Shown one piece after another: positions 9,147 through 18,368 of a stretch of DNA of 62,980 nt. The stretch comes from Desulfobulbaceae bacterium. GTDB lineage: Bacteria; Desulfobacterota; Desulfobulbia; Desulfobulbales; Desulfocapsaceae. A program made the translations under genes and the position numbers. The notes beneath the pieces are model-generated. The model had not been told where the DNA came from. It saw only the letters and a program-made list of their open reading frames with translations, and ran no database searches. The DNA lies in NCBI GenBank assembly GCA_004796425.1, contig QZLB01000134.1, positions 1 through 62,980 on the forward strand, given 5' to 3'. Positions within the stretch are counted from its first letter, which is position 1; each line of letters starts with the position of its first letter.

Positions 9147-9462
9147 ACCTTGCCAACCCTTCAAATTTAAGATGAAAACAGTGAACAGGTGGCATCATAC
9201 AATACTGTTCTTGTTCAAACAAGCGGATGAGCCTGTCTTGAAAATATATTTCGCTTCCTGTTCGGATTTCAAGATAGTTATTTCCTCTGGGCTACGTTAT
9301 CATAGTATCCATCGAATAATTGTTATTAAATGATTAGATTAATTGTCATGGGAAGTACTGTAATTCTGGAAAACCTGGCGCGGTGACTCGCCCTTTTCCC
9401 AACTTAGATTAATCAACACCATGTTTGACGTATTTTAAGCCCAGATCAAACGTTTTTTATAG
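9147..9462. other. 316-base divergent gap between fabI and the gene at 9463
   Basis: It holds no gene I can support. A 10-base direct repeat TTAGATTAAT occurs at 9334-9343 and 9404-9413. The region should contain the fabI promoter (minus strand) and one for the 9463 operon, but I find no well-spaced -35/-10 pair. Confidence 0.35.
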
Positions 9463-9867
9463 ATGAATAAAAAGCACCAGAACATCATCGAGACTTTTGT
9501 CAGAAACACTTTGGGCTGCACCTGCCCTGATGAAATATTTGACCGCATTGATCTGCAGTCGTCAATCCCAGAGCTTTCTGGAGATATCAGGTCATTAAGA
9601 CTGGTGCTTGGTAATCGGTTGCTGGTTTACCTGGTGGCCGGCCTCAGCAACATTGTGTCTTCTGAAACGCTCAGCCCTCTTGTTAGCTGCGGTGTCAGAG
9701 ATCGTGATGCTCACCAACTGAACCGCTTCAGGCTGGTACTGCTGGTACCAGAGGATTTTGAACCGATGGGTATCCAACTTTCTTTTCAATCCATGTCGAT
9801 GGTTGACGAGCGTGTCCACCTTCATTTTGTTCCGAATCACGATATCAGGGAGCCCCTGCGTCCATGA
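9463..9867 (+). CDS. Protein of unknown function, 134 residues
   Basis: I do not recognise the family. The N-terminus FVRNTLGCTCPDEIFDRID (12-30) carries Cys19 and Cys21 as a CxC pair. A hydrophobic strand VLGNRLLVYLVAGL (48-61) and LNRFRLVLLVPEDF (86-99) suggest an alpha/beta fold. No signal peptide or membrane helix is convincing. Its stop overlaps the start of the hemolysin III-type gene by four bases (ATGA), so the two are translationally coupled. No good Shine-Dalgarno precedes the ATG. Confidence 0.65.
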   Translation: MNKKHQNIIETFVRNTLGCTCPDEIFDRIDLQSSIPELSGDIRSLRLVLGNRLLVYLVAGLSNIVSSETLSPLVSCGVRDRDAHQLNRFRLVLLVPEDFEPMGIQLSFQSMSMVDERVHLHFVPNHDIREPLRP

Positions 9868-10505
9868 GAGCAATTTCTGAAAAAACGCTCGAGACTGCCA
9901 ATACCATCAGCCATGGGGTTGGAACGCTGCTTGCCATCACTGGTCTGGTTCTGCTGACGGTCTATTCCTCCCTTAATGGCAATAGTTATCATATCGTCAG
10001 CTGTACCCTGTTCGGTGCAACATTAGTGACTCTTTACAGCGCATCGACATTGTATCACTACTTTTCCCGACCGAAATTGAAACGGCTTTTTCAACGGTTT
10101 GACCATGCGGCAATTTATCTCTTGATCGCCGGTACCTACACCCCGTTTACTCTGGTCAGCCTGAAAGGTAGCTGGGGGTGGTCCATTTTTGGAGTTGTCT
10201 GGGGGCTTGCCCTGATTGGTCTTTTCACTGAACTCATTCCCCGATTTACTATCGGTAAATTTTCCCTGCTGGTCTACCTCGTCATGGGCTGGCTGATCCT
10301 GATTGCCGCCAAGCCTTTACTGAATTTTCTCGATCCTGGAGGTATCGTCCTGCTTTGCACCGGAGGGCTGCTTTATTCAGCCGGAGTGATATTTTATTGT
10401 TGGAAATCTCTACCATTCAGCCATGCCATCTGGCACCTGTTTGTGCTTGCCGGATCGGTTTGTCATTTCTTTGCGGTGTTTCTTTACGTCATTCCTTCAA
10501 GCTGA
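9864..10505 (+). CDS. Hemolysin III / PAQR family membrane protein
   Basis: A 213-residue protein with seven predicted membrane helices. It carries the three metal-site motifs of the PAQR superfamily: SASTLYH (55-61), FDHAAIYLLIAGTYTP (79-94) and SHAIWHLFVLAGSVCHFFAV (186-205). Bacterial members (YqfA, hemolysin III) are inner-membrane proteins linked to membrane homeostasis; the haemolytic name is historical. A Zn2+-dependent lipid hydrolase activity is known for some relatives and only inferred here. It overlaps the upstream unknown gene by four bases. Confidence 0.9.
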   Translation: MRAISEKTLETANTISHGVGTLLAITGLVLLTVYSSLNGNSYHIVSCTLFGATLVTLYSASTLYHYFSRPKLKRLFQRFDHAAIYLLIAGTYTPFTLVSLKGSWGWSIFGVVWGLALIGLFTELIPRFTIGKFSLLVYLVMGWLILIAAKPLLNFLDPGGIVLLCTGGLLYSAGVIFYCWKSLPFSHAIWHLFVLAGSVCHFFAVFLYVIPSS

Positions 10506-10627
10506 ACACGTGCATGAAGACAATGCTGACTGATCATATCTCTTCAACCAATTGTCAGTTGCTGACTCGGGAGATCAGTCTCCACACTCAACTCCGCTCT
10601 AAAGTATAGTTTTCTGGTTTCATTATA

Positions 10628-11059
10628 ATGGAATACAGCTTGCTCTCTTTATTTCTTCTCAGTTTCGCCGCGTCAACGATCCTGCCCCTCGGTTCTGAAT
10701 GGTATCTCGCACTTGAAATCAGTAGAAACAAACCGCTGATCACGGTTGTCTTCATTGCCACCGCAGGCAATTACCTGGGTGCTCTGACGACCTATATCAT
10801 TGGCAGGCTTGGTGCCACTTTTTTGATTACCAACGTTCTCAGGGTGAAGCAGGAACGCGCAGAGAAAAGCATGCACCTGTATCAGAAATATGGTGTCTGG
10901 AGCCTGCTCTTCAGCTGGTTGCCGGTAGTTGGTGATCCACTGGTACTTGTCGCAGGGGTTTATAAGACCAATCTCATCCTTTTTACGTTTTTGACACTCC
11001 TCGGTAAATTTATTCGCTATTTCATTGTTGCCACTACGGTGTCAATGACAATCAACTGA
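10628..11059 (+). CDS. YqaA-family (DedA-related) inner-membrane protein
   Basis: A 143-residue protein with about four hydrophobic segments. It shows the YqaA pattern: FAASTILPLGSEWYLALEI near the N-terminus, TAGNYLGALTTYIIGRLG in the middle, and WLPVVGDPLVLVAGVYKT (the family's G-D-P-L loop). DedA relatives act in lipid scrambling and envelope homeostasis; the exact substrate is unknown. It lies 122 bases after the hemolysin III-type gene and 69 bases before a YkgJ-type gene, all on the plus strand. Confidence 0.85.
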   Translation: MEYSLLSLFLLSFAASTILPLGSEWYLALEISRNKPLITVVFIATAGNYLGALTTYIIGRLGATFLITNVLRVKQERAEKSMHLYQKYGVWSLLFSWLPVVGDPLVLVAGVYKTNLILFTFLTLLGKFIRYFIVATTVSMTIN

Positions 11060-11128
11060 AACACCGGTATACTGAAATTGTCCAAGCAGTAAGAAACGAG
11101 TGATCATATCTGTCAGAGTCTGGAGCAA

Positions 11129-11836
11129 ATGAAAAAGGATATTCTCAAGATCATTTATAATTCTTATGAACGTTGGGCATCTCAAGTTGACATCGCCTGC
11201 CGGAAAGGGTGTGGCGTTTGTTGTACCCAGGATGTCATGACAACCAGTATTGAGTCGGATCTGATCATCGATTTCGTGAGGGAAAACTCCATGGAACGCT
11301 GGTTCGTTGAAAAACTTGAGGGCCATCTTCCCGGCCTGCATCATAAGCCAACCACCAACGAATTTGCCCAGGCGTGCCTTTCCGGACAAGATATTGATCC
11401 CGGAAGTGGTTCCTTCTCAGAAACCTGTCCGTTTCTTGAAGATGACCTGTGTTCTATTTATGAAGCACGGCCATTTGGCTGCCGATCTTTTTTTTCAACC
11501 ACACCATGCAAGCCCGGATCAAGTGCGGCTGTACCACGGTTCTTGATGAGTGGTGCGACTGCCATTGATCAGATCATCGAACATCTGGACCAGGGCAGCC
11601 CCTGGGGCAACATGCTCCATCTGCTTTACCTGAAAGCGCATCAAAAGCCCGCTTTCCACACTTTTTTCAAAACCCCTGAAAACTTACAGATCGCAACCTA
11701 TTGCAGCAAAGCCAAACCGTTGCCCGGCTTTTTGATTGACAATGAGGATTACCCCCATGTCCTCCCCCTGCTCGATTCTATTTTTGATACGGAAGTAGCT
11801 GGCAGAAAGGTGGAAGATATATTAAATAACCGATAA
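11129..11836 (+). CDS. YkgJ-family cysteine-cluster protein
   Basis: A 235-residue protein with the YkgJ cysteine pattern: CRKGCGVCC (Cys24, 28, 31, 32), then CPFLEDDLCSIYEARPFGCRSFF about 100 residues later. These cysteines are thought to bind zinc or an iron-sulfur cluster. The biochemical role of the family is unknown. TCTGGAG stands just before the ATG. A perfect 8-bp hairpin follows the stop. A second, more divergent member of the family is encoded at 30990-31637. Confidence 0.85.
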   Translation: MKKDILKIIYNSYERWASQVDIACRKGCGVCCTQDVMTTSIESDLIIDFVRENSMERWFVEKLEGHLPGLHHKPTTNEFAQACLSGQDIDPGSGSFSETCPFLEDDLCSIYEARPFGCRSFFSTTPCKPGSSAAVPRFLMSGATAIDQIIEHLDQGSPWGNMLHLLYLKAHQKPAFHTFFKTPENLQIATYCSKAKPLPGFLIDNEDYPHVLPLLDSIFDTEVAGRKVEDILNNR

Positions 11837-11845
11837 GCAGCTACG

Positions 11846-11866
11846 CTCAATGCGTTCAGCATTGAG
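11846..11866. repeat. Small perfect hairpin after the YkgJ-type gene
   Basis: CTCAATGC and GCATTGAG flank a GTTCA loop, starting 10 bases after the stop. There is no following T run, so it may protect the mRNA end and is not a typical intrinsic terminator. Confidence 0.5.
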
Positions 11867-11904
11867 TACTCATTGAAACCACAGCATACAAATAAATTAT
11901 CAGC

Positions 11905-12522
11905 ATGACTTCTGGAAAAAAAACGAGTATCACCATTCTTCTTCCCGCCGGCAGACTAGATACCCCTCTCATGAAAACAATCGCCGCACTGTCTGATCAA
12001 TACGGCTTTTCACAATATCTCTCAACACTTCAGAACCTGAGGTTAATCGATGTCCCTGAGGAACATGTTGAGGATATCAAAAAAGAAATCGCACAATACG
12101 AGGTTGGCTTCAAGGGTCCGGGACTTTTCCCAATACCACGGATTTGTATCGGTAAGCCCCACTGCAACCTTGGTGTTATTGATACAGAAGAATTGTCTCA
12201 GGAGATTATTACCTACTTTAAGAACCGGAAAAAAACCAAAGCAAAGCTCAAAATCGCCATTTCCGGCTGTATTTTGAGTTGCTCCGGTACCCGGACCAGC
12301 GATATCGGTATCGTGGCCAACCGTAAGGGTTACGACGTTTATGCCGGAGGCAAGGGAGGACCGTCACCCAAAGTCGGCATCAGGATCAAAAGAGACATCG
12401 GTGAAGCCGAACTTCTCGAAACCATTGAGACGATTATTGAGTTCCATGATCAAAAAACCGGCAAGAAACAGCGATTATATAAACTGATCTCGGACGAAAC
12501 GTTTCCATTTCAGAAAATTTAG
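11905..12522 (+). CDS. Small siroheme sulfite/nitrite reductase-like protein
   Basis: This 205-residue protein has the siroheme-[4Fe-4S] binding signature C-x5-C...C-x3-C at Cys81, Cys87, Cys122 and Cys126 (CIGKPHC and CILSC). An N-terminal ferrite-reductase-like half-domain precedes it (FSQYLSTLQNLRLIDVP). At about 23 kDa it matches the small 'assimilatory-type' sulfite reductase known from Desulfovibrio and is about half the length of DsrA or CysI. That protein reduces sulfite in vitro; its role in the cell is unsettled. It has no electron-transfer partner gene nearby. It converges on msrAB. Confidence 0.85.
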   Translation: MTSGKKTSITILLPAGRLDTPLMKTIAALSDQYGFSQYLSTLQNLRLIDVPEEHVEDIKKEIAQYEVGFKGPGLFPIPRICIGKPHCNLGVIDTEELSQEIITYFKNRKKTKAKLKIAISGCILSCSGTRTSDIGIVANRKGYDVYAGGKGGPSPKVGIRIKRDIGEAELLETIETIIEFHDQKTGKKQRLYKLISDETFPFQKI

Positions 12523-12554
12523 GGACGCAAAGTTTACCTTGTGAATTTCTCCAC

Positions 12555-12576
12555 CGGACCTCCTTTAGGGTGTCCG
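12555..12576. terminator. Weak hairpin between the sulfite reductase-like gene and msrAB
   Basis: CGGACCTCC at 12555-12563 pairs with GGGTGTCCG at 12568-12576 around TTTA, with one mismatch and one wobble. Only a short TTTA follows on the plus strand. Its convergent position suggests a terminator, but it is weak. Confidence 0.35.
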
Positions 12577-12603
12577 TTTACCCTAGTATTGCTTCAGCTC
12601 TAC

Positions 12604-13659
12604 CTAATTAAACAGCTCTGCAAACTGCTCATACCCTTCCTCTGCAAGACGCTCGGAAGGTATGAATCGCAAAGAAGCGGAGTTTATGCAATATCTCAGA
12701 TTGGTCGGTGCCGGCCCATCATTAAATACATGCCCCAGGTGAGAATCGGCCTGCTTGCTTCTGACTTCTGTGCGAATCATAAAAAGCGAGATATCACGAT
12801 GTTCCGTGACATTTTCAGAAACCAGGGGCTGGGTAAAACTCGGCCAACCCGTGCCTGATTTAAATTTATCGCGGGAACTAAATAACGGTTCCCCGGAAAC
12901 AATATCTACATAAATTCCCTCTTCTTCATTATCCCAATATTCGTTTTTGAAGGGAGGTTCTGTTCCATCTTTTTGCGTGACCTCGTATTGAATCGTTGTG
13001 AGTTGTTCTCTCAAGGCCTCATCAGTTGGCTTTTTGAACTCGTTCGACATGTTCTTTGTATCTCCCCAGTTCTTTTCAATAAAAGACTGGCGTCCCGATC
13101 CTGCCTTGTACATGGTGTAATGCAGAACGTTTTTGACGTAATAATCCTGATGATACTCCTCAGCCAGATAGAACGGTTTTGCCGGTAAAATCTGGGTTAC
13201 AACCGGTCGATCAAATTTACCGGATTCATCCAGCTCCTTTTTCGACTGCTCAGCGATCATTCGCTGCTCATCGGAGGCGTAGAAAATTGCCGTCCGATAG
13301 TGGTTACCCCGGTCGGCAAACTGTCCACCATCATCGGTCGGATCAATCTGTGTCCAGAACGTTTCAACCAGATCACGATAATCAATCCTTGTCGGATCAT
13401 AGGTTACTTTTACCGCTTCAAGATGCGCTGTTTTTCCCGCAGAAACAAGCTTGTATTCCGCGTTTTCTTTTGTTCCGCCCGTATAGCCGGCGACCACATC
13501 GACCACACCTTCAAGTTGTTCAAACGGTGGTTCCATACACCAGAAACAACCACCACCGAAAATCGCTTCTCTGGTCTTTATCTTCGTTGCCTGTGCGGTT
13601 TGTGATAATGCCATCATAATGAGTAGTATTGTTGAGAGTAACAAACTGGTACGTATCAT
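12604..13659 (-). CDS. msrAB: Exported fused peptide-methionine sulfoxide reductase MsrAB
   Basis: A 351-residue fusion. Residues 1-24 are a signal peptide. MsrA (about 28-190) carries GGGCFWC with catalytic Cys38. MsrB (about 210-345) carries [17 protein letters not shown] and catalytic Cys324 in RYCINSASL. It reduces both diastereomers of methionine sulfoxide in periplasmic proteins. The MsrB half lacks the zinc CxxC pairs, as in other fused enzymes. Reducing power must come from a periplasmic thiol donor not encoded nearby. ATG 13659 is chosen over a GTG at 13665; AGAGGTGGG lies just upstream. Confidence 0.93.
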   Translation of the reverse strand: MIRTSLLLSTILLIMMALSQTAQATKIKTREAIFGGGCFWCMEPPFEQLEGVVDVVAGYTGGTKENAEYKLVSAGKTAHLEAVKVTYDPTRIDYRDLVETFWTQIDPTDDGGQFADRGNHYRTAIFYASDEQRMIAEQSKKELDESGKFDRPVVTQILPAKPFYLAEEYHQDYYVKNVLHYTMYKAGSGRQSFIEKNWGDTKNMSNEFKKPTDEALREQLTTIQYEVTQKDGTEPPFKNEYWDNEEEGIYVDIVSGEPLFSSRDKFKSGTGWPSFTQPLVSENVTEHRDISLFMIRTEVRSKQADSHLGHVFNDGPAPTNLRYCINSASLRFIPSERLAEEGYEQFAELFN

Positions 13660-13833
13660 ACCCACCTCTTTTAAGAATTATTCTCACACATAATACTAGT
13701 ATGCATCACACGGTTGGATGACAACCATCCTGAAAAGAGAATTTTCCCCGGGTGAGCAGTTGCCTCGGGAATAAATTAGTTGTATAAAAAGAGCGAATAA
13801 TCTCACCTGAAACTTCTTTGCTGTGGAGCCCAC

Positions 13834-15486
13834 ATGAAAAAACCGAATAATACCAAAAGGACCAAGTTTATATTTATTACAGGTGGTGTTCTATCTTCAC
13901 TTGGTAAAGGGCTTGCGGCAGCATCTATTGGTGCGTTGATGGAGAGTCGGGGACTCACCGTAACCTTCCAGAAACTTGACCCGTATATCAATGTCGACCC
14001 CGGTACCATGAACCCCTTTCAACATGGTGAAGTATATGTAACCGATGACGGAGCAGAAACAGATCTGGACATGGGTCACTATGAGCGCTACACCAACGCA
14101 GTCATGGCCCAAAAGAACAACTATACCTCCGGAAGGATCTATTATTCGGTCATTACCAAGGAAAGGAAAGGTGAATATCTTGGAGGCACCGTACAGGTTA
14201 TCCCTCATATTACCGATGAAATCAAAGCGGCCGTGCTCCAGCTGGATGGCAGTGTTGATATTGCGATTATCGAAATCGGCGGCACCATTGGAGACATCGA
14301 AGGCTTGCCTTTTGTCGAAGCGATCAGACAACTGCGTTCAGATCTTGGCAGAGAGTATTCTCTTTTCATTCACCTCACCCTTGTTCCTTACATTAAAACC
14401 GCCGGAGAAGTAAAAACCAAACCAACCCAGCACTCAGTAAAGGAACTTCGAGCCGATGGGATCCAACCAGACATCCTGGTCTGTCGAACAGAGGTGCCAC
14501 TCTCAGATGATCTCAAATCAAAGATTGCGCTGTTTTGTAATGTTCCCAAAGATGCCGTCATTACGGCAGTGGATGTCGATAATATTTACAAGGTGCCACT
14601 GCACCTTCACGCCGAGGGACTCGATTCAAAAATTCTAGAGCTGCTGAATGTCTGGACCGGTCAACCAAACATTACACCGTGGGAAAAACTGGTGAAGAAC
14701 CTCCAGAATCCCAAGCATGAGGTAAAAATTGCCATCACAGGTAAGTATGTTGATTTGACTGAATCATACAAAAGTCTTCACGAAGCACTCGTGCATGGCG
14801 GTATCGCCAATCATGCCAAGGTAAGCCTCAAATACATCAGCGCCGAGGACCTTGAGAGCCGAGACCCCTCAGAGCTTCTTGGAGATTGTGATGGAATTCT
14901 GGTACCCGGTGGATTCGGCAAAAGAGGTGCCGAAGGCAAGATCCGGGCAATAACCTATGCCCGGGAAGAAAAAATACCATTTTTCGGTATCTGTCTCGGC
15001 ATGCAGCTCGCAGTTGTAGAATATAGCAGGTATGTCGCGAATATACCCGAAGCGCATTCCTCAGAGCTTAACCTGACCACCCCTGAGCCAGTGATCTATC
15101 TCTGTAAAGAATGGTACGATTACCGCAATGAAAAGATTCAGGTTCGAGATGAGTCGTCCGAGATGGGCGGTACACTTCGCCTTGGTGCATACCCTTGCGT
15201 GCTGAAAGAGGGCACCTTTGCCATGAAAGCGTATAGTCAAGACGAAATTTCAGAGCGACATCGACATCGTTACGAGTTCAACAACGATTATCGGCAACAA
15301 CTGGAAGACGCAGGTCTGTTGATTTCCGGCACCTCTCCTGACAATAATCTCGTAGAAATTGTTGAAATTGCTGACCACCCCTGGTTTTTAGGTTGCCAGT
15401 TCCACCCGGAATTCAAATCGAAACCGATGAACCCCCATCCGCTTTTCAGAGATTTCATAAAAGCGGCGCTGAACAACAAAAAGTAA
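13834..15486 (+). CDS. pyrG: CTP synthase
   Basis: A 550-residue enzyme making CTP from UTP, ATP and glutamine. The N-terminal synthetase domain shows [20 protein letters not shown] (P-loop) and the [19 protein letters not shown] segment. The C-terminal glutamine amidotransferase shows GICLGMQ with nucleophile Cys387 and the CQFHPEF motif. Length and order are standard. kdsA begins 6 bases after its stop; pairing CTP synthesis with Kdo synthesis makes sense because CMP-Kdo needs CTP. Confidence 0.98.
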   Translation: MKKPNNTKRTKFIFITGGVLSSLGKGLAAASIGALMESRGLTVTFQKLDPYINVDPGTMNPFQHGEVYVTDDGAETDLDMGHYERYTNAVMAQKNNYTSGRIYYSVITKERKGEYLGGTVQVIPHITDEIKAAVLQLDGSVDIAIIEIGGTIGDIEGLPFVEAIRQLRSDLGREYSLFIHLTLVPYIKTAGEVKTKPTQHSVKELRADGIQPDILVCRTEVPLSDDLKSKIALFCNVPKDAVITAVDVDNIYKVPLHLHAEGLDSKILELLNVWTGQPNITPWEKLVKNLQNPKHEVKIAITGKYVDLTESYKSLHEALVHGGIANHAKVSLKYISAEDLESRDPSELLGDCDGILVPGGFGKRGAEGKIRAITYAREEKIPFFGICLGMQLAVVEYSRYVANIPEAHSSELNLTTPEPVIYLCKEWYDYRNEKIQVRDESSEMGGTLRLGAYPCVLKEGTFAMKAYSQDEISERHRHRYEFNNDYRQQLEDAGLLISGTSPDNNLVEIVEIADHPWFLGCQFHPEFKSKPMNPHPLFRDFIKAALNNKK

Positions 15487-15492
15487 CCCGTT

Positions 15493-16335
15493 ATGACCCT
15501 CACCCCTGTAAGTGTAAGCCACCCAACCTCGGAAGATATCCTGGTTGGCACCGCTCATCCATTGCTACTAATCGCCGGACCCTGTGTATTGGAATCCGAA
15601 GAACTCGCCCGAAGAATTGCGGGTGAAATGAAAGAGATCTGCACCAGGCAAGGGGTTTCCTATGTTTTCAAAGCATCGTTTGATAAAGCAAACCGGACCT
15701 CAATCTCTTCTTTTCGAGGTCCCGGCCTGACCGAAGGCTTGGAGATTCTGTCCAGGATACGTGAAGAAATGCACACCCCGGTCATCTCGGATATACACGA
15801 ACCAGCCCAGGCAGCGATTTGCGCAGAGGTGTTGGATATCATTCAAGTTCCCGCATTTCTCTGTAGACAAACCGATTTACTGGCTGCAGCTTCTAAAACC
15901 GGCAAGCCCATCAATCTCAAAAAGGGTCAGTTCGTTTCACCCTGGGATATGGCCCATGCGGTGGGCAAAATACGCGAAAGTGGCACCAGCAAGGTCATGC
16001 TGGTCGAGCGTGGAGCATCCTTTGGCTATAACAATCTCGTTGTCGATATGCGCGCTTTTCCGGTGATGAGAAGTTTTGACTGTCCAGTCATCTATGATGC
16101 GACCCATTCAGTCCAGCTTCCCGGTGGAGCGGGTGGGTCCTCGGACGGCCAACGTGAATTCATTGAACCGTTATCCCGAAGTGCAGTTGCGGCAGGTGTT
16201 GATGGAATCTTCATGGAAGTACATCCCGAGCCCGAAAACGCTTTGTGCGACGGACCAAACTCTATTGCCCTTAATGATATTGAAAGAATTGTGACCCAAC
16301 TGGTGAGAATCAAAGATTGTCTGCGATCGGAGTAG
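15493..16335 (+). CDS. kdsA: 3-deoxy-D-manno-octulosonate 8-phosphate synthase
   Basis: A 280-residue aldolase that condenses phosphoenolpyruvate with arabinose 5-phosphate to Kdo8P, the first committed step of LPS inner-core Kdo. Family motifs are IAGPCVLESEE, FKASFDKANRTS, LKKGQF.SPWDM, ERGASFGYNNLVVDMR and EVHPEPENALCDGPN. It is followed 4 bases on by kdsC, which removes the phosphate. Whether it is a metal-dependent or metal-independent type cannot be settled with confidence by eye. Confidence 0.97.
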   Translation: MTLTPVSVSHPTSEDILVGTAHPLLLIAGPCVLESEELARRIAGEMKEICTRQGVSYVFKASFDKANRTSISSFRGPGLTEGLEILSRIREEMHTPVISDIHEPAQAAICAEVLDIIQVPAFLCRQTDLLAAASKTGKPINLKKGQFVSPWDMAHAVGKIRESGTSKVMLVERGASFGYNNLVVDMRAFPVMRSFDCPVIYDATHSVQLPGGAGGSSDGQREFIEPLSRSAVAAGVDGIFMEVHPEPENALCDGPNSIALNDIERIVTQLVRIKDCLRSE

Positions 16336-16339
16336 GGGT

Positions 16340-16969
16340 ATGGTGAATGATGGTTGTCAGCACCCCAGTGATTGTCAGATACTCGAGTCATATCGAGAAA
16401 ACGCTCGGGAAAAACAAGAGATGGAATTAACCGATCAGACCCGGCTGCTCTATCCAAAAGCTGAACCTGTCAAATTGCTCCTGCTTGATGTAGATGGTGT
16501 CCTGACCGACGGATCGCTCATTTACTCGGAGGACGGGATTGAGTCCAAGGCCTTCAACACCCAGGATGGACTTGGGATTCGCCTGGTACAGAAGGCAGAG
16601 GTAGAGGTCGGTATCATTACCGCCCGATCTTCGAAGCTCGTTGCCAGGCGGGCCAGCGAGCTTAACATCACTCATCTCATGCAGGGGGTTTCAAAAAAGT
16701 TTGAGGCGTACAAGGAACTCTTGCATAAGAGAAATCTCAAGCCTTATCAGGTATGTTATATGGGAGATGACTGGATTGACCTCCCCATTCTGACCAAGGT
16801 TGGTTTTGCCACCTGCCCCGCAAACAGTGTGACAGAAGTACAGGAACACTGTCACTTTGTCACCGCGCGCAGTGGTGGTTCCGGAGCCGTACGGGAGGTT
16901 TGCGATATTCTATTGAAATCAAAGGGCGTATTTAAATCGCTTCTACAAAATTATCTTGGCTCATGTTGA
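16340..16969 (+). CDS. kdsC: Kdo 8-phosphate phosphatase (HAD family)
   Basis: A 209-residue HAD phosphatase: LLLLDVDGVLTDG with nucleophile Asp50 and Asp52, then IITARSS, and GDDWIDLPIL as the metal-binding motif. It hydrolyses Kdo8P to Kdo. ATG 16340 has GGAG 7 bases upstream and immediately follows kdsA. An internal ATG at 16421, nearer the usual family start, is an alternative giving 182 residues. The last 7 bases overlap the start of lptC. Confidence 0.94.
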   Translation: MVNDGCQHPSDCQILESYRENAREKQEMELTDQTRLLYPKAEPVKLLLLDVDGVLTDGSLIYSEDGIESKAFNTQDGLGIRLVQKAEVEVGIITARSSKLVARRASELNITHLMQGVSKKFEAYKELLHKRNLKPYQVCYMGDDWIDLPILTKVGFATCPANSVTEVQEHCHFVTARSGGSGAVREVCDILLKSKGVFKSLLQNYLGSC

Positions 16970-17550
16970 AATCTCGGAACCTGCTCTGGATAATACCGCT
17001 TTTGCTTCTGCTTTCTTTCCCTGCCTGGAGGATTCCCGTCGCTTCATTTCTTTCACCACGGGGAGGTTTTGATCAAAGTTTTGGCCAAAAACAAGAACAG
17101 CCCCATAATTTTCTGATGAATGAGGTCACCATCATTCAGAATCAGACCGGCAAAAAAACTGCAGAGGTTGCAGCCACCCGGGCAAATACGACAGATCAGA
17201 TAAATGAGTATGTTCTCTCAGAGGTAAACGCTGATCTGTTTGGCGATAAGGAGGAAGAGGTGAATGTCATTGCCGCACAGGGAACGTACAATACCGATTC
17301 CAAAAAACTCTCATTGAAAAACGAGGTTGTGGTTACCAGAAAGTCAGAAAACCAAAAACTTTTTACCGATCTCCTCCACTACTATGGTGAACAAAGAAAG
17401 CTGCATGCGCCTGTAGCAACCCGGCTGAAAGGACCCAATATCGAAATTTTAGGTTCAAGTCTTGAGTATGATGTGGCGACGAACAGTTACAAAATAGGCG
17501 GACGGGTGTACTGTACCATCAATGATCCGGAACCGACGGCTCCTAACTGA
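16963..17550 (+). CDS. lptC: LPS export protein LptC
   Basis: A 195-residue protein with one N-terminal membrane helix (about 8-25) and a periplasmic beta-jellyroll. Family cues are NEVTIIQNQTGKKTAEV, AAQGTYNTDSKKLSLKNEV and LKGPNIEILGSSLEYD. It bridges the inner-membrane LptBFG transporter and the periplasmic LptA. It overlaps kdsC by 7 bases. The usual next genes, lptA and lptB, are not here; a binding protein and a kinase follow. Confidence 0.88.
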   Translation: MLKSRNLLWIIPLLLLLSFPAWRIPVASFLSPRGGFDQSFGQKQEQPHNFLMNEVTIIQNQTGKKTAEVAATRANTTDQINEYVLSEVNADLFGDKEEEVNVIAAQGTYNTDSKKLSLKNEVVVTRKSENQKLFTDLLHYYGEQRKLHAPVATRLKGPNIEILGSSLEYDVATNSYKIGGRVYCTINDPEPTAPN

Positions 17551-17599
17551 GCTCTCAGCCAATACCGATAAACGAATGTAATACACGGATTTCAAAACC

Positions 17600-18346
17600 A
17601 TGAAACAACCATTCATTGCGTTTACATTGGTCCTGCTTACCACCATCATCTTCCCCCGTTATCTGTTTGCCGATACGTTTACCGTGTACACTGAACCCCT
17701 TGCCCCGCTGCATTACGAGCAGGATAAAGAGATAACCGGAATCGCCACCGACATAGTCAGAGAAATATTCAGGGTCGCCGGGCATCAAGCCCAGATTAAA
17801 ATTTTTCCCTGGAAAAGAGCTTACAAGCGGGTGCAGCAGAAACCCTCAACTTTTATTTTTACCCTGAACCGAACTGAAAAAAGAGAACAGCTGTTCAAAT
17901 GGATCGGCCCGATTTTGCACAAAAGAACCTATCTGTATGCATTTAAAGACAGGGACGATATACAACTTGAGTCCCTCGATGATGCAAAAAAATATATGAC
18001 CGCCGTTATCCTCGGTCACTCTCTCACCACGGCGCTGGAAGATGGCGGGTTTGAAGAGGGTGTCAACATTGTGAAAATTGCCAATAAATCAATACAGGTA
18101 AAAGTCTTTGCTAAAAAACGATGTGATCTGATAACGGGCAACGAATACACCATTCTTCCGGCCCTGCATTCGGTCGGTTTATCAATTGAGGATGTCAAAC
18201 CGGTATTGCACATTTCATCGGGTGACTACTATATCGGTGCCCATCCTGACACCCACCAACAGATCATTCACCAGCTTCAACAGGCCGCCGACACGGTCAC
18301 CGGATCCGGCTTTGTTGAGCGAACCGTAAATTCGTATATGGAATAG
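17600..18346 (+). CDS. Periplasmic solute-binding protein, family 3 type
   Basis: A 248-residue protein with a signal peptide (about 1-24, cleavage near LFA-D) and the family 3 (amino-acid type) binding fold: GIATDIVREIFRVAG, then FPWKRAYKRVQ and FTLNRTEKREQLFKWIGPI. No transporter genes are adjacent. The next gene, 22 bases downstream, is a membrane histidine kinase, so this protein may sense a ligand for signalling and not for uptake. The ligand is unknown. Confidence 0.82.
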   Translation: MKQPFIAFTLVLLTTIIFPRYLFADTFTVYTEPLAPLHYEQDKEITGIATDIVREIFRVAGHQAQIKIFPWKRAYKRVQQKPSTFIFTLNRTEKREQLFKWIGPILHKRTYLYAFKDRDDIQLESLDDAKKYMTAVILGHSLTTALEDGGFEEGVNIVKIANKSIQVKVFAKKRCDLITGNEYTILPALHSVGLSIEDVKPVLHISSGDYYIGAHPDTHQQIIHQLQQAADTVTGSGFVERTVNSYME

Positions 18347-18368
18347 AAAGCCTTCTGATCACTGAGCT

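Noticed and set aside
10531-11111. Repeated TGATCATATCT at 10531 and 11101
   Set aside because: Only 11 bases, two copies, no further similarity; probably chance.
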